Below, one piece after another: positions 26,047 through 33,371 of a DNA stretch of 64,000 nucleotides. Below the pieces are notes generated by a model. That model had not been told where the DNA came from. It was given only the letters and a program-made list of their open reading frames with translations, and made no database searches. The translations under genes were made by a program, and so were the position numbers. The stretch is from contig NZ_JOII01000021.1 of NCBI RefSeq assembly GCF_000719955.1, forward strand, positions 45,315 through 109,314. Reading direction: 5' to 3'. This DNA comes from Streptomyces albidoflavus (GTDB lineage: Bacteria; Actinomycetota; Actinomycetes; Streptomycetales; Streptomycetaceae). Each line of letters begins with the position of its first letter. The stretch's first letter is position 1.

Positions 26047-27207
26047 ATGCCCACCTGCCCGAACGGACACCGGTCGGACGCCGACGACTGGTGCGAGGTC
26101 TGCGGCCACCGCATGGCGGGCCCGGGTGTGCCTCCGGGCCCGGGCGGCCCCGCCGGCAGCGTTCCCCCGCCGCCCCCGCCGCCGCCCGCCCCCGGTTACG
26201 GCTACCCGCCGCCCGGCCCGGGCCACCAGCCCGGCGGCCCCGGTCCCGCCTTCCCCGGGCCCGGCGGCCCGCAGAGCGGTCCCGGTGGTCCCGGCGGCCC
26301 GGGCGCTCCCGGCGGCGGCCCGCCGCAGGTGTGCCCGCAGTGCCACACCCCTCGCGAGGCCGACGAGCCGTTCTGCGAGGAGTGCCGGTGGAACTTCCTC
26401 ACCAACATGGCCACCTCGTACACGCCCGCCGCGCCCCGGCCCCCGGCCGGCTCCCCGCCCGGCGGCTTCCGCACGCCCCCGCAGTCGTACGACTACCAGG
26501 GCTCGCGGCCCTCGCAGATGAACCGCCCCGCCGAGCCGCTCACCCCCGGCCCCGAGCAGACGCAGCCCCCGCCGGTGGTGCCCGGTCAGCCGGGCGTGCC
26601 GACGGCGTACCCGGCGCCGCCGTACGCGGGCGGGCCCGCGCAGGGTCCGCCGCCGCCCCCGCCCGCGACCGGCGGCGGGGCCTTCCCCGCGCAGGCACCG
26701 GGCACGGCCGGGCAGGACGACGACTGGGTGCTCCCCCCGCCGTCGACCCCGGCCGGGGCGCCGCAGAACCGGCCTCCGCAGCAGCCCGCGCCCGCGGGAC
26801 CGGCGAGCTGGTCGGTGTCGGTGGGCCCGGACCGGAGCTACTTCATGGCGATGATGCAGCGCAGCGGCCCGGAGGCCAACGGGCTCAACCTGCCCGCGTA
26901 CTCGCCGGAGCAGCGCCACGCCCTGGTGGGGAACCAGTTCACCATCGGCCGCCGGCGCCACTCCACCGGTGACACCCCGGACATCGACCTGTCGGTGCCG
27001 CCGGAGGACCCGGGCGTCTCGCACCAGCACGCGATGCTGGTGCAGCAGCCGGACGGCGGCTGGGCGGTGGTGGACCAGAACTCCACCAACGGCACCACCG
27101 TCAACGGCGGCGAGGACCCGATCCAGCCGTACGTGCCGGTGCCGCTCTCCGACGGCGACCGGGTCCACGTCGGCGCCTGGACCACGATCACCCTGCGCCG
27201 CGACTGA
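26047..27207 (+). CDS. FHA-domain protein with two zinc ribbons
   Basis: The 386-residue protein is the candidate phospho-binding partner of PknG. A first zinc motif (Cys4, His8, Cys16, Cys19) and a second one (Cys96/99/110/113) are joined by Pro/Gly repeats, followed by a long Pro/Gln-rich linker to about 260. The FHA domain occupies the C-terminus (about 295-386): FTIGRRRHSTG, the VSHQHAML phosphothreonine-binding loop and the NSTNGTTVNG motif are intact. The N-terminal ETT phosphoacceptor motif of GarA/OdhI was not seen, so it may not be a simple GarA equivalent. A hairpin terminator closes the locus. Confidence 0.92.
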   Translation: MPTCPNGHRSDADDWCEVCGHRMAGPGVPPGPGGPAGSVPPPPPPPPAPGYGYPPPGPGHQPGGPGPAFPGPGGPQSGPGGPGGPGAPGGGPPQVCPQCHTPREADEPFCEECRWNFLTNMATSYTPAAPRPPAGSPPGGFRTPPQSYDYQGSRPSQMNRPAEPLTPGPEQTQPPPVVPGQPGVPTAYPAPPYAGGPAQGPPPPPPATGGGAFPAQAPGTAGQDDDWVLPPPSTPAGAPQNRPPQQPAPAGPASWSVSVGPDRSYFMAMMQRSGPEANGLNLPAYSPEQRHALVGNQFTIGRRRHSTGDTPDIDLSVPPEDPGVSHQHAMLVQQPDGGWAVVDQNSTNGTTVNGGEDPIQPYVPVPLSDGDRVHVGAWTTITLRRD

Positions 27208-27227
27208 CCCGGAGCCCCGCTCCGGCC

Positions 27228-27266
27228 GAGGCCGCGCCCTCCCCGCGACGGGGTGGGCGCGGCCTC
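27228..27266. terminator. Bidirectional hairpin terminator
   Basis: A perfect 12-bp stem GAGGCCGCGCCC (27228-27239) pairs with 27255-27266. It lies between the convergent FHA and methyltransferase genes and can serve both. Confidence 0.7.
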
Positions 27267-27285
27267 GCGGCGTACGCCCCCGGGG

Positions 27286-28323
27286 TCAGACCAGCTGCCA
27301 GCGGTCCGGCCCGGCGGGGTCGTCGAGCCAGGCGGTCAGGGTGCCAGAGTCGGCGGTGAGGCCGAACCGTTCGCGGACGGGGTGGCTCTCGCGCTGCCAC
27401 ACCTGAAGGGCCTCGGCGGGGCTGAGCCGTCCGGCGGTGAGCGTGAGGAGGAAGCGGAACCCCTCGTTGTTGAGCAGGTGGCGGGCGATGCCGTCGGTGG
27501 GCAGGTCGCGGGCGGCGCGGGGCTCGGTGCCGCGCAGCGGGACGAAGTAGGCCGGGGTGGGCAGGAAGCGGCCCTCGGCCCGGTCGGGTCCGTGCACGGT
27601 GAGGCGGACGAGGCCGGTAGCGAAGGGCGTGAGGATCAGCCCGCCGGGCCGGGTCTGCTCCAGCCAGGGGCGCGGCACGGTGTCCAGCGCGCAGGTGGCG
27701 AGGACACGGTCGTACGGGGCGTCGGCGCGGCAGCCGCGGGCGCCGTCGCCGGTGACGACGTGCGGGTGGAGTCCGGCCGCCTCCAGGTGGCGGCGGGCGG
27801 AGTCGGTGATGTCCGGGTCGAGGTCGACGGTGGTGACGTGGGCGGAGCCGAGCCGGTAGGCGAGGAGGGCGGCGTTCCAGCCGGTGCCCGCGCCGATCTC
27901 CAGGACCCTGTCGCCCTCGTGGACCCGCAGGTCGGCGAGCATCTTCGCCATCAGCGAGGGCTGGCTGCTGGAGGAGAGGAGTTCGCCGTCGCGCAGCCGC
28001 GTGGCGAGCGGGGTGTCGGTGTAGACCCCTTCGAGCCAGGCCAGGCGCCGCACCGGGTCGGGGTCCTCGCCCCACATCCGCCGCCATCCGCCGGCCGAGG
28101 GCCCGAAGTAGCTCGGCACGAAGAGATGGCGGGGAACGGCCGCGAACGCCTCCCGCCACTCCGGTTCCCCGTCGAAGCCGCCCTGGTTGGCGATGTCCTG
28201 CGACAGCCGCGCCCGCGCCCGGGCCACGGCCTGCTCCCACTCGCCCCCGGCCGCGCCGCCCTCAGGCCCCCGCCGCGGCCCCGGCGGCCCCGGCGTTCCC
28301 TCGCTTCCCCACGGATCGGTCAT
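27286..28323 (-). CDS. PCMT-like SAM-dependent methyltransferase
   Basis: This 345-residue cytoplasmic enzyme resembles protein-L-isoaspartate O-methyltransferases, which repair damaged aspartyl residues. SAM motif I is VLEIGAGTGWNAALLAYRLG, motif II TVDLDPDI, followed by VVTGDGARGC and the PYDRVLATCALDTVPRPW motif. Its C-terminal third (about 230-345) is longer than in classical PCMT, as in the actinobacterial group, where the substrate is unknown. The Gly/Pro-rich first 25 residues may be untranslated; ATG 28323 is the preferred start. The aldo/keto reductase gene lies 50 bp upstream on the same strand; the promoter may be shared. Confidence 0.85.
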   Translation of the reverse strand: MTDPWGSEGTPGPPGPRRGPEGGAAGGEWEQAVARARARLSQDIANQGGFDGEPEWREAFAAVPRHLFVPSYFGPSAGGWRRMWGEDPDPVRRLAWLEGVYTDTPLATRLRDGELLSSSSQPSLMAKMLADLRVHEGDRVLEIGAGTGWNAALLAYRLGSAHVTTVDLDPDITDSARRHLEAAGLHPHVVTGDGARGCRADAPYDRVLATCALDTVPRPWLEQTRPGGLILTPFATGLVRLTVHGPDRAEGRFLPTPAYFVPLRGTEPRAARDLPTDGIARHLLNNEGFRFLLTLTAGRLSPAEALQVWQRESHPVRERFGLTADSGTLTAWLDDPAGPDRWQLV

Positions 28324-28372
28324 ACCTCCACTGTGCTGCCCGGAGCGCGAGGGGGCCAGCGCGTGCCCGTGG

Positions 28373-29356
28373 CTACCAGCGGCCCTCGACCTGGTCCCGG
28401 ACGCGCCGGTCGTAGAGGTCGCCGACGGCCGCGAGCGTCTCCGGGGACAGCTCGGGGAGCCGGGCGGCGGCCGCGTTGGACCGGGCCTGCTCGGCCGAGC
28501 GGGCGCCGGGGATCACCGTGGTGACCCCGGGCTGCTGGATGATCCAGCGGAGCGCGAGCTGGGCCGGGGTGTACCCCTCGGGCGCGAGCGCGGCGAACTC
28601 GGCGGCGGCCTCCACGCCGGTGGCGAAGTCGACGCCGGAGAAGGTCTCGCCCTGGTCGAAGGCTTCGCCGTGGCGGTTGTAGGTGCGGTGGTCGTCGGCG
28701 GCGAAGACGGTGTCGCGGGTGTACTTGCCGGACAGCAGCCCGGAGGCGAGCGGCACCCGGGCGATGATGCCGACGCCCGCCGCACGGGCCGCGGGAACCA
28801 CCTCGCGCAGGGGCTTGGTCCGGAACGGGTTGAGGATGATCTGCACGCTGGCCACGTGGGGCCGGGCGATCGCGGCCAGCGCCTCCTCGCAGGTCTCCAC
28901 GCTGACCCCGTAGGCGGCGACGCGCTCCTCGGCGACGAGGGTGTCCAGCGCGTCGTAGACCTCGTCGCTGGAGTAGACGGGGGTGGGCGGGCAGTGCAGC
29001 TGCACGAGGTCGATGACGTCCACGCCGAGATTGCGGCGGGAGCGGTCGTTCCACGCGCGGAAGTTCTCCAGCACGTAGTTCTGCGGGAGCTGCTCGGCCC
29101 GGCGGCCCATCTTGGTGGCGACGGTGACGCGCAGGTCCGGCCGGCCGCGCAGGAAGGTGGCGATGGTCTGCTCGCTGCGTCCGTCCCCGTAGACGTCGGC
29201 GGTGTCGAAGAAGGTCACCCCCGACTCGGCCGCCGCCTCCAGCACCGCGTGGGCCTGCTTGTCGTCGACGTCTCCCCAGTCGGCGCCCAGTTGCCAGGTG
29301 CCGAGGCCGATCACCGAGGCGTGCTGGTCCGTCCTGTCGAATGTGCGCTCGTCCAT
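28373..29356 (-). CDS. Aldo/keto reductase
   Basis: This 327-residue NADPH-dependent oxidoreductase has the (beta/alpha)8 fold of the AKR family. The catalytic Tyr region FFDTADVYGDGRSEQTI, the TKMGRR lysine and the LVQLHCPP histidine are visible. A VIPGARSAEQARSN motif near the end binds the cofactor. Substrate cannot be inferred. Start ATG 29356 is chosen over upstream in-frame codons because it fits the family N-terminus (MDERTFDRTDQHASVIGLGTW). It is divergent from the globin gene with only about 70 bp between starts, so their promoters overlap. Confidence 0.9.
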   Translation of the reverse strand: MDERTFDRTDQHASVIGLGTWQLGADWGDVDDKQAHAVLEAAAESGVTFFDTADVYGDGRSEQTIATFLRGRPDLRVTVATKMGRRAEQLPQNYVLENFRAWNDRSRRNLGVDVIDLVQLHCPPTPVYSSDEVYDALDTLVAEERVAAYGVSVETCEEALAAIARPHVASVQIILNPFRTKPLREVVPAARAAGVGIIARVPLASGLLSGKYTRDTVFAADDHRTYNRHGEAFDQGETFSGVDFATGVEAAAEFAALAPEGYTPAQLALRWIIQQPGVTTVIPGARSAEQARSNAAAARLPELSPETLAAVGDLYDRRVRDQVEGRW

Positions 29357-29428
29357 GCCGTCATCCTGCCACCGTTGACGGGACCTAGGCCCCCGGTCCT
29401 CGGCCCTCGCGTCTGCCACCATGGTGAC

Positions 29429-29833
29429 GTGACTAACGACCCGCGCGACACGCTTCAGGAGCAGTCCTTCTACGAGCAGGTCGGCGGCGAGGCGACCTTC
29501 CGACGCCTGGTGCACCGGTTCTACCAGGGGGTCGCGGAGGACCCGCTGCTGCGGCCGATGTACCCGGAGGAGGATCTCGGCCCGGCCGAGGAGCGGTTCG
29601 CCCTGTTCCTGATGCAGTACTGGGGCGGCCCCCGCACCTACAGCGACGAGCGCGGCCACCCCCGTCTGCGGATGCGGCACGCCCCGTTCAAGGTCGACCG
29701 GGCCGCGCACGACGCCTGGCTCGGGCACATGCGGGTCGCCCTGGACGAGCTGGCCCTGCCCGAGGAGCAGGAGCGGACGCTGTGGAACTACCTCACGTAC
29801 GCCGCCGCCTCCATGGTCAACACCGAGGGCTGA
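29429..29833 (+). CDS. glbO: Truncated haemoglobin, group II (GlbO type)
   Basis: The 134-residue haem protein belongs to the group II truncated globins that bind O2 or NO. The motif order YEQVGGEATFRRLVHRFYQGV, YPEEDLGPAEERFALFLMQYWGGP, RMRHAPF (proximal His) and AAHDAWLGHM (group II Trp at G8) is fully conserved. Start GTG 29429 gives the expected N-terminus (MTNDPRDTLQEQSFYEQ). No Shine-Dalgarno sequence is evident. A three-codon ATG GTG ACG frame just upstream ends in a TGA overlapping this start codon. A hairpin terminator follows the gene. Confidence 0.95.
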   Translation: MTNDPRDTLQEQSFYEQVGGEATFRRLVHRFYQGVAEDPLLRPMYPEEDLGPAEERFALFLMQYWGGPRTYSDERGHPRLRMRHAPFKVDRAAHDAWLGHMRVALDELALPEEQERTLWNYLTYAAASMVNTEG

Positions 29834-29862
29834 CCCGGCCCCCTTCGTCGCTCCTGGCCCCG

Positions 29863-29890
29863 GCATCCCCTCCCCTGCGTGAGGGGATGC
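29863..29890 (+). terminator. Hairpin terminator after glbO
   Basis: A 10-bp stem GCATCCCCTC (29863-29872) pairs with GAGGGGATGC (29881-29890) across an 8-nt loop, 30 bp after the globin stop. Confidence 0.6.
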
Positions 29891-30049
29891 TCACATTCCG
29901 GCACCTCGCGTACGCATTCCGGTCACAATCTGATCAAGTCGGCTCCCGGAGCGTTGTGGCGGCCGCCCCGCGCCGGAGAGGCTTCCCCGCAGACGTGCGG
30001 GAGAGCTGCGGGGTGCGGGGGACACCTCCCCACGACGGGGATTCGGGGG

Positions 30050-33000
30050 ATGTTCGTGACCAGGTTCGTGCTCCTGCGGCTGCGCGCCCACCGGCTGCTG
30101 CTCACCGCGGCGCTCACCGCCGTCCTGCTCACCGCCTCCGTGCTGGCCACCCTCACCGCCTTCTCCGGCTCGGTGGGCGAGGCGGCCCTGCGCCACACCC
30201 TCGACCACCGTGCCGCCGCCGACGCCGCCCTCGTCGTCCGGGGCGAACCGGAGCCGGAGGCCCGCGAGGCCGCCGACGCGGCCGTCGCCGAGGGAGCCCG
30301 CCGCGCCTTCGCCGGGCTGCCGGTGACCGTCCGCACCCTGCCGCGCTCGGCCACGTACGCGCTGCCCGGGGCCCGGGGCGGCGAGGAGCCGCCGCTCACC
30401 CATCTCGCCGCGCTCGACCGCTCCCAGCTGCGGCTGGCCGCCGGGACGTGGCCGGGCGACGGCGGCAGGGGGACCCGCGAGGACCCGCTGCGGGTGGCGC
30501 TGCCGGAGAGTGCCGCCGCCGCGCTGAAGCTGGCGCCGGGCGGCGAGCCGCTGACGCTCACCGACCGGACCACCGACCGCACCCTGACCGTGGAGATCAC
30601 CGGCCTGTACCGGCCCGCCGACACCTCGGCGCCGTACTGGCTCCTCGACGAACTGGGCGGGCGCGGCCAGCGCACCGTCGACTTCACCACGTACGGCCCG
30701 CTGCTCACCGGGCCGAAGGCGCTGGCCGCGCCCCGGGTGACGGCGGGCCCCACCGGCTGGCTCGCCACCGCCGACTACGCCTCCCTCGACACCTCCACCA
30801 CCGACGCCCTCGCCCGGTCCGCCACCGCCTCGGCCGCCGCCCTCGCCAAGGACCCCGCGCTCGGGACGGGCGCCTCGGCCGAGACGGGGCTGCCGCAGGT
30901 CCTGGAGCGCTCCGAGCGGGCCCTGACCGTCTCGCGGACCACGCTGCTGGTGGTCGCCCTCCAGCTGGTGCTGCTCGCCGGGTACGCGCTGCTGCTGGTC
31001 GCCCGGCTGCTGAGCACCGAGCGGGCCGGGGAGACGGGGCTGCTGCTGGCGCGGGGTGCCTCGCGCCGCCGGGTCGCCGCCCTCGCCGCCGTCGAGGCGT
31101 TGCTGCTCGCGCTGCCCGCCGTGGTCCTCGCGCCGCTGCTCGCCGGGCCGCTGACCCGGCTGCTGGCGGGGCAGGGCGCGCTGGAGCGGATCGGGCTGCG
31201 GCTCGACACCTCGCCGACGCCCGCGGTCTGGCTGGTGGCCGCCGCCACCGCGCTGGGCTGCGCCCTCGCCGTGGTCGCCCCGGCGCTCTCGGCCGCCTCC
31301 GGCGAGCAGCGGGCCGGGGCCCGGACGGGGGCGCTGCCCGGCTGGGTGAAGGCGGGCGCGGACGTGGCGCTGCTGGTCGTCGCCGGGGCCGCTTACTGGC
31401 AGCTGGACCGTCAGGGAACCCCGGACGAAGGGGCGTTCGGGGTCGACCCGCTGCTGGTCGCCGCGCCCGCCCTCGCGCTGCTCGCGGGCACCGTGCTGAC
31501 CCTGCGCCTGCTGCCGCCGGTCGCCAGGCTCGCCGAGCGGCGCGCCGCCAAGGGCCGGGGGCTGGCCGGGGCGCTCGCCGGGTGGCAGCTCAGCCGCCGC
31601 CCGCTGCGCGGCGCCGGGCCGGTGCTGCTGATGGTCCTCGCCATGGCGATGGGCATGCTCGCCGTCGCCCAGGGCGCCACCTGGGAACGGTCCCAGCGCG
31701 ACCAGGCCGACTTCGCCGCCGGCACCGAGGTCCGGGTGGCGGGCGGCCGCGTCCCGGAGGCCGACCGGGGCCGGGTGTACGGGGGCGTGGACGGCGTGCG
31801 CGACGCGGCGCCGGTGCTGCGCTCCACCATGGACCTGGCGGCCGACCGGACGGCGGAGGTGCTGGCGGTGGACGCCGGGTTCGCCGCCGAGGGGCTGCTG
31901 CTCCGCGAGGACCTCGGCGACCGGACGGAACTGGCCCGGCAGTTGCGGCCCGCGCCCGCGCGCCGGGCGGGGCTGCCGCTGCCGGAGAAGACCGGCCGCG
32001 CGGTGCTGACGACGCGGCTGAAGGCGGTCGGCGGGGACCACGGGGAGCCGCTGGCGCCCCGGCTCACGGTGGTGGTCGAGGACCGGTTCGGCACCCGGCA
32101 CCTGGTCCACGCCGGGGAGCTGCCCGCCGACGGCCGCGCCCGGGACATCGAGGTGCCGCTCGCCGCCGGGGAGCCGGGCGCGAACTCCCGCGACGCCGCC
32201 GCCCCGTACACCGTCGCCGAGCTGCGGCTCCAGGTCGAGCAGCCCTTCGAGCGGGGGCAGGAGCACGAACTCACCGTCGAGAAGATCCGGGCCGTACCGG
32301 CGGGCGAGGACGGCGCGGGCGCGCCGGTGGAGCTGCCGGACGGCCTCGCCTGGGAGGGCCTCCGCGACACCGGCGAGGAGCCCCTGGAGGGCGGCCCGCC
32401 GCAGCTGACCCCGCTGGACCCCGCCACCACGGCGCGGACCCCGCTGCGCGTCACCTACCGCACGGGGGTCGCCCCCGCCACGGAGGACTCCCTCTACCGG
32501 TTCGAGCCGGGGGCGTCCCCCGGGCTCGGCATCACCGTCGGGGTGAAGCGGCCCGCGCCGCCGAAGCTGACGGCGGTCGCCACCCCGCGCTTCCTCGCCT
32601 CCAGCGGCGCGAAGACCGGCTCGGTGATCGACGTGCCCGTGGGCGCCGAGACGCTCAGCGCCGAGATCACCGGCACCGTCGAGGCGGTCCCCACCACCGG
32701 CGACCGCGCCCCGGGCGACACCACCGGGGACGGCGGGGCGCTCCTGCTGGACCTGGCGGCCGTCAACGCCGCCCTGCACGAGACCGGCGCCACCGCCCCC
32801 GTCCCCGGCGAGTGGTGGCTGCGGACCGCGCCCGGCGACGCTGCGCGGACCGCCGCCGCCCTCGCCGCCCGGCCCGACACCGACCCCGAGCAGATCACCG
32901 ACCGCCAGGCCATCGGCGAGCGGCTCCGCGACGACCCGCTGGGCGCCGGGCCGCAGGCCGCCCTGCTGGCCGTCGCCGTGGTCGCCGCCGCACTGGCCGC

Positions 33001-33370
33001 CGTCGGCTTCGCCGTCAGCGCGGCGGGCTCCCTGCGCGAACGCGGCGCCGAACTCTCCGTCCTGCGGGCCCTCGGCGCCCCCCGCCGCCAGCTGGCCCGG
33101 CTCATCGCCATCGAACAGGCGGTACTGATCGGCATCGCCCTGCTCGTGGGGCCGCTGCTCGGCGCGCTCCTGGCCCGCGCCGTGGTGCCGCTGGTGGTCC
33201 TCACCGGGGAGGCGGCCCGCCCGCTCCCGGACGTCCTCGTCGAACTCCCCGCGGGCCAGGTCGCCGCGCTGCTCGCCGGGGTCGTCGCCGTCCCCCTCCT
33301 CATCGTCGCCGCGCTCGCCCTGCGCCGGGGCGACCCGACCGTGACCCTGCGCCACGAGGGAGGCCGCTGA
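30050..33370 (+). CDS. FtsX/MacB-type ABC transporter permease 1
   Basis: This membrane protein of 1106 residues has the FtsX-family layout: one helix near the N-terminus (about 15-37), a large outer domain, several central helices (about 290-480), a second large outer domain and a final group of helices (about 965-1095). It would form the channel and outer part of a MacB/LolCDE-like machine that moves lipoproteins or peptides rather than driving bulk import. The chosen start ATG 30050 opens with MFVTRFVLLRLRAHR, the usual permease N-terminus; ATG/GTG codons further upstream are in non-coding-looking sequence. The next permease starts 1 bp after the stop, and the ATPase follows, so this is an operon. 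Confidence 0.88.
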   Translation: MFVTRFVLLRLRAHRLLLTAALTAVLLTASVLATLTAFSGSVGEAALRHTLDHRAAADAALVVRGEPEPEAREAADAAVAEGARRAFAGLPVTVRTLPRSATYALPGARGGEEPPLTHLAALDRSQLRLAAGTWPGDGGRGTREDPLRVALPESAAAALKLAPGGEPLTLTDRTTDRTLTVEITGLYRPADTSAPYWLLDELGGRGQRTVDFTTYGPLLTGPKALAAPRVTAGPTGWLATADYASLDTSTTDALARSATASAAALAKDPALGTGASAETGLPQVLERSERALTVSRTTLLVVALQLVLLAGYALLLVARLLSTERAGETGLLLARGASRRRVAALAAVEALLLALPAVVLAPLLAGPLTRLLAGQGALERIGLRLDTSPTPAVWLVAAATALGCALAVVAPALSAASGEQRAGARTGALPGWVKAGADVALLVVAGAAYWQLDRQGTPDEGAFGVDPLLVAAPALALLAGTVLTLRLLPPVARLAERRAAKGRGLAGALAGWQLSRRPLRGAGPVLLMVLAMAMGMLAVAQGATWERSQRDQADFAAGTEVRVAGGRVPEADRGRVYGGVDGVRDAAPVLRSTMDLAADRTAEVLAVDAGFAAEGLLLREDLGDRTELARQLRPAPARRAGLPLPEKTGRAVLTTRLKAVGGDHGEPLAPRLTVVVEDRFGTRHLVHAGELPADGRARDIEVPLAAGEPGANSRDAAAPYTVAELRLQVEQPFERGQEHELTVEKIRAVPAGEDGAGAPVELPDGLAWEGLRDTGEEPLEGGPPQLTPLDPATTARTPLRVTYRTGVAPATEDSLYRFEPGASPGLGITVGVKRPAPPKLTAVATPRFLASSGAKTGSVIDVPVGAETLSAEITGTVEAVPTTGDRAPGDTTGDGGALLLDLAAVNAALHETGATAPVPGEWWLRTAPGDAARTAAALAARPDTDPEQITDRQAIGERLRDDPLGAGPQAALLAVAVVAAALAAVGFAVSAAGSLRERGAELSVLRALGAPRRQLARLIAIEQAVLIGIALLVGPLLGALLARAVVPLVVLTGEAARPLPDVLVELPAGQVAALLAGVVAVPLLIVAALALRRGDPTVTLRHEGGR

Positions 33371-33371
33371 C

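Noticed and set aside
27286..28323. Methyltransferase of an FxLD lanthipeptide system
   Set aside because: No FxLD precursor or lanthionine synthetase is nearby; the motifs fit the general PCMT-like group.
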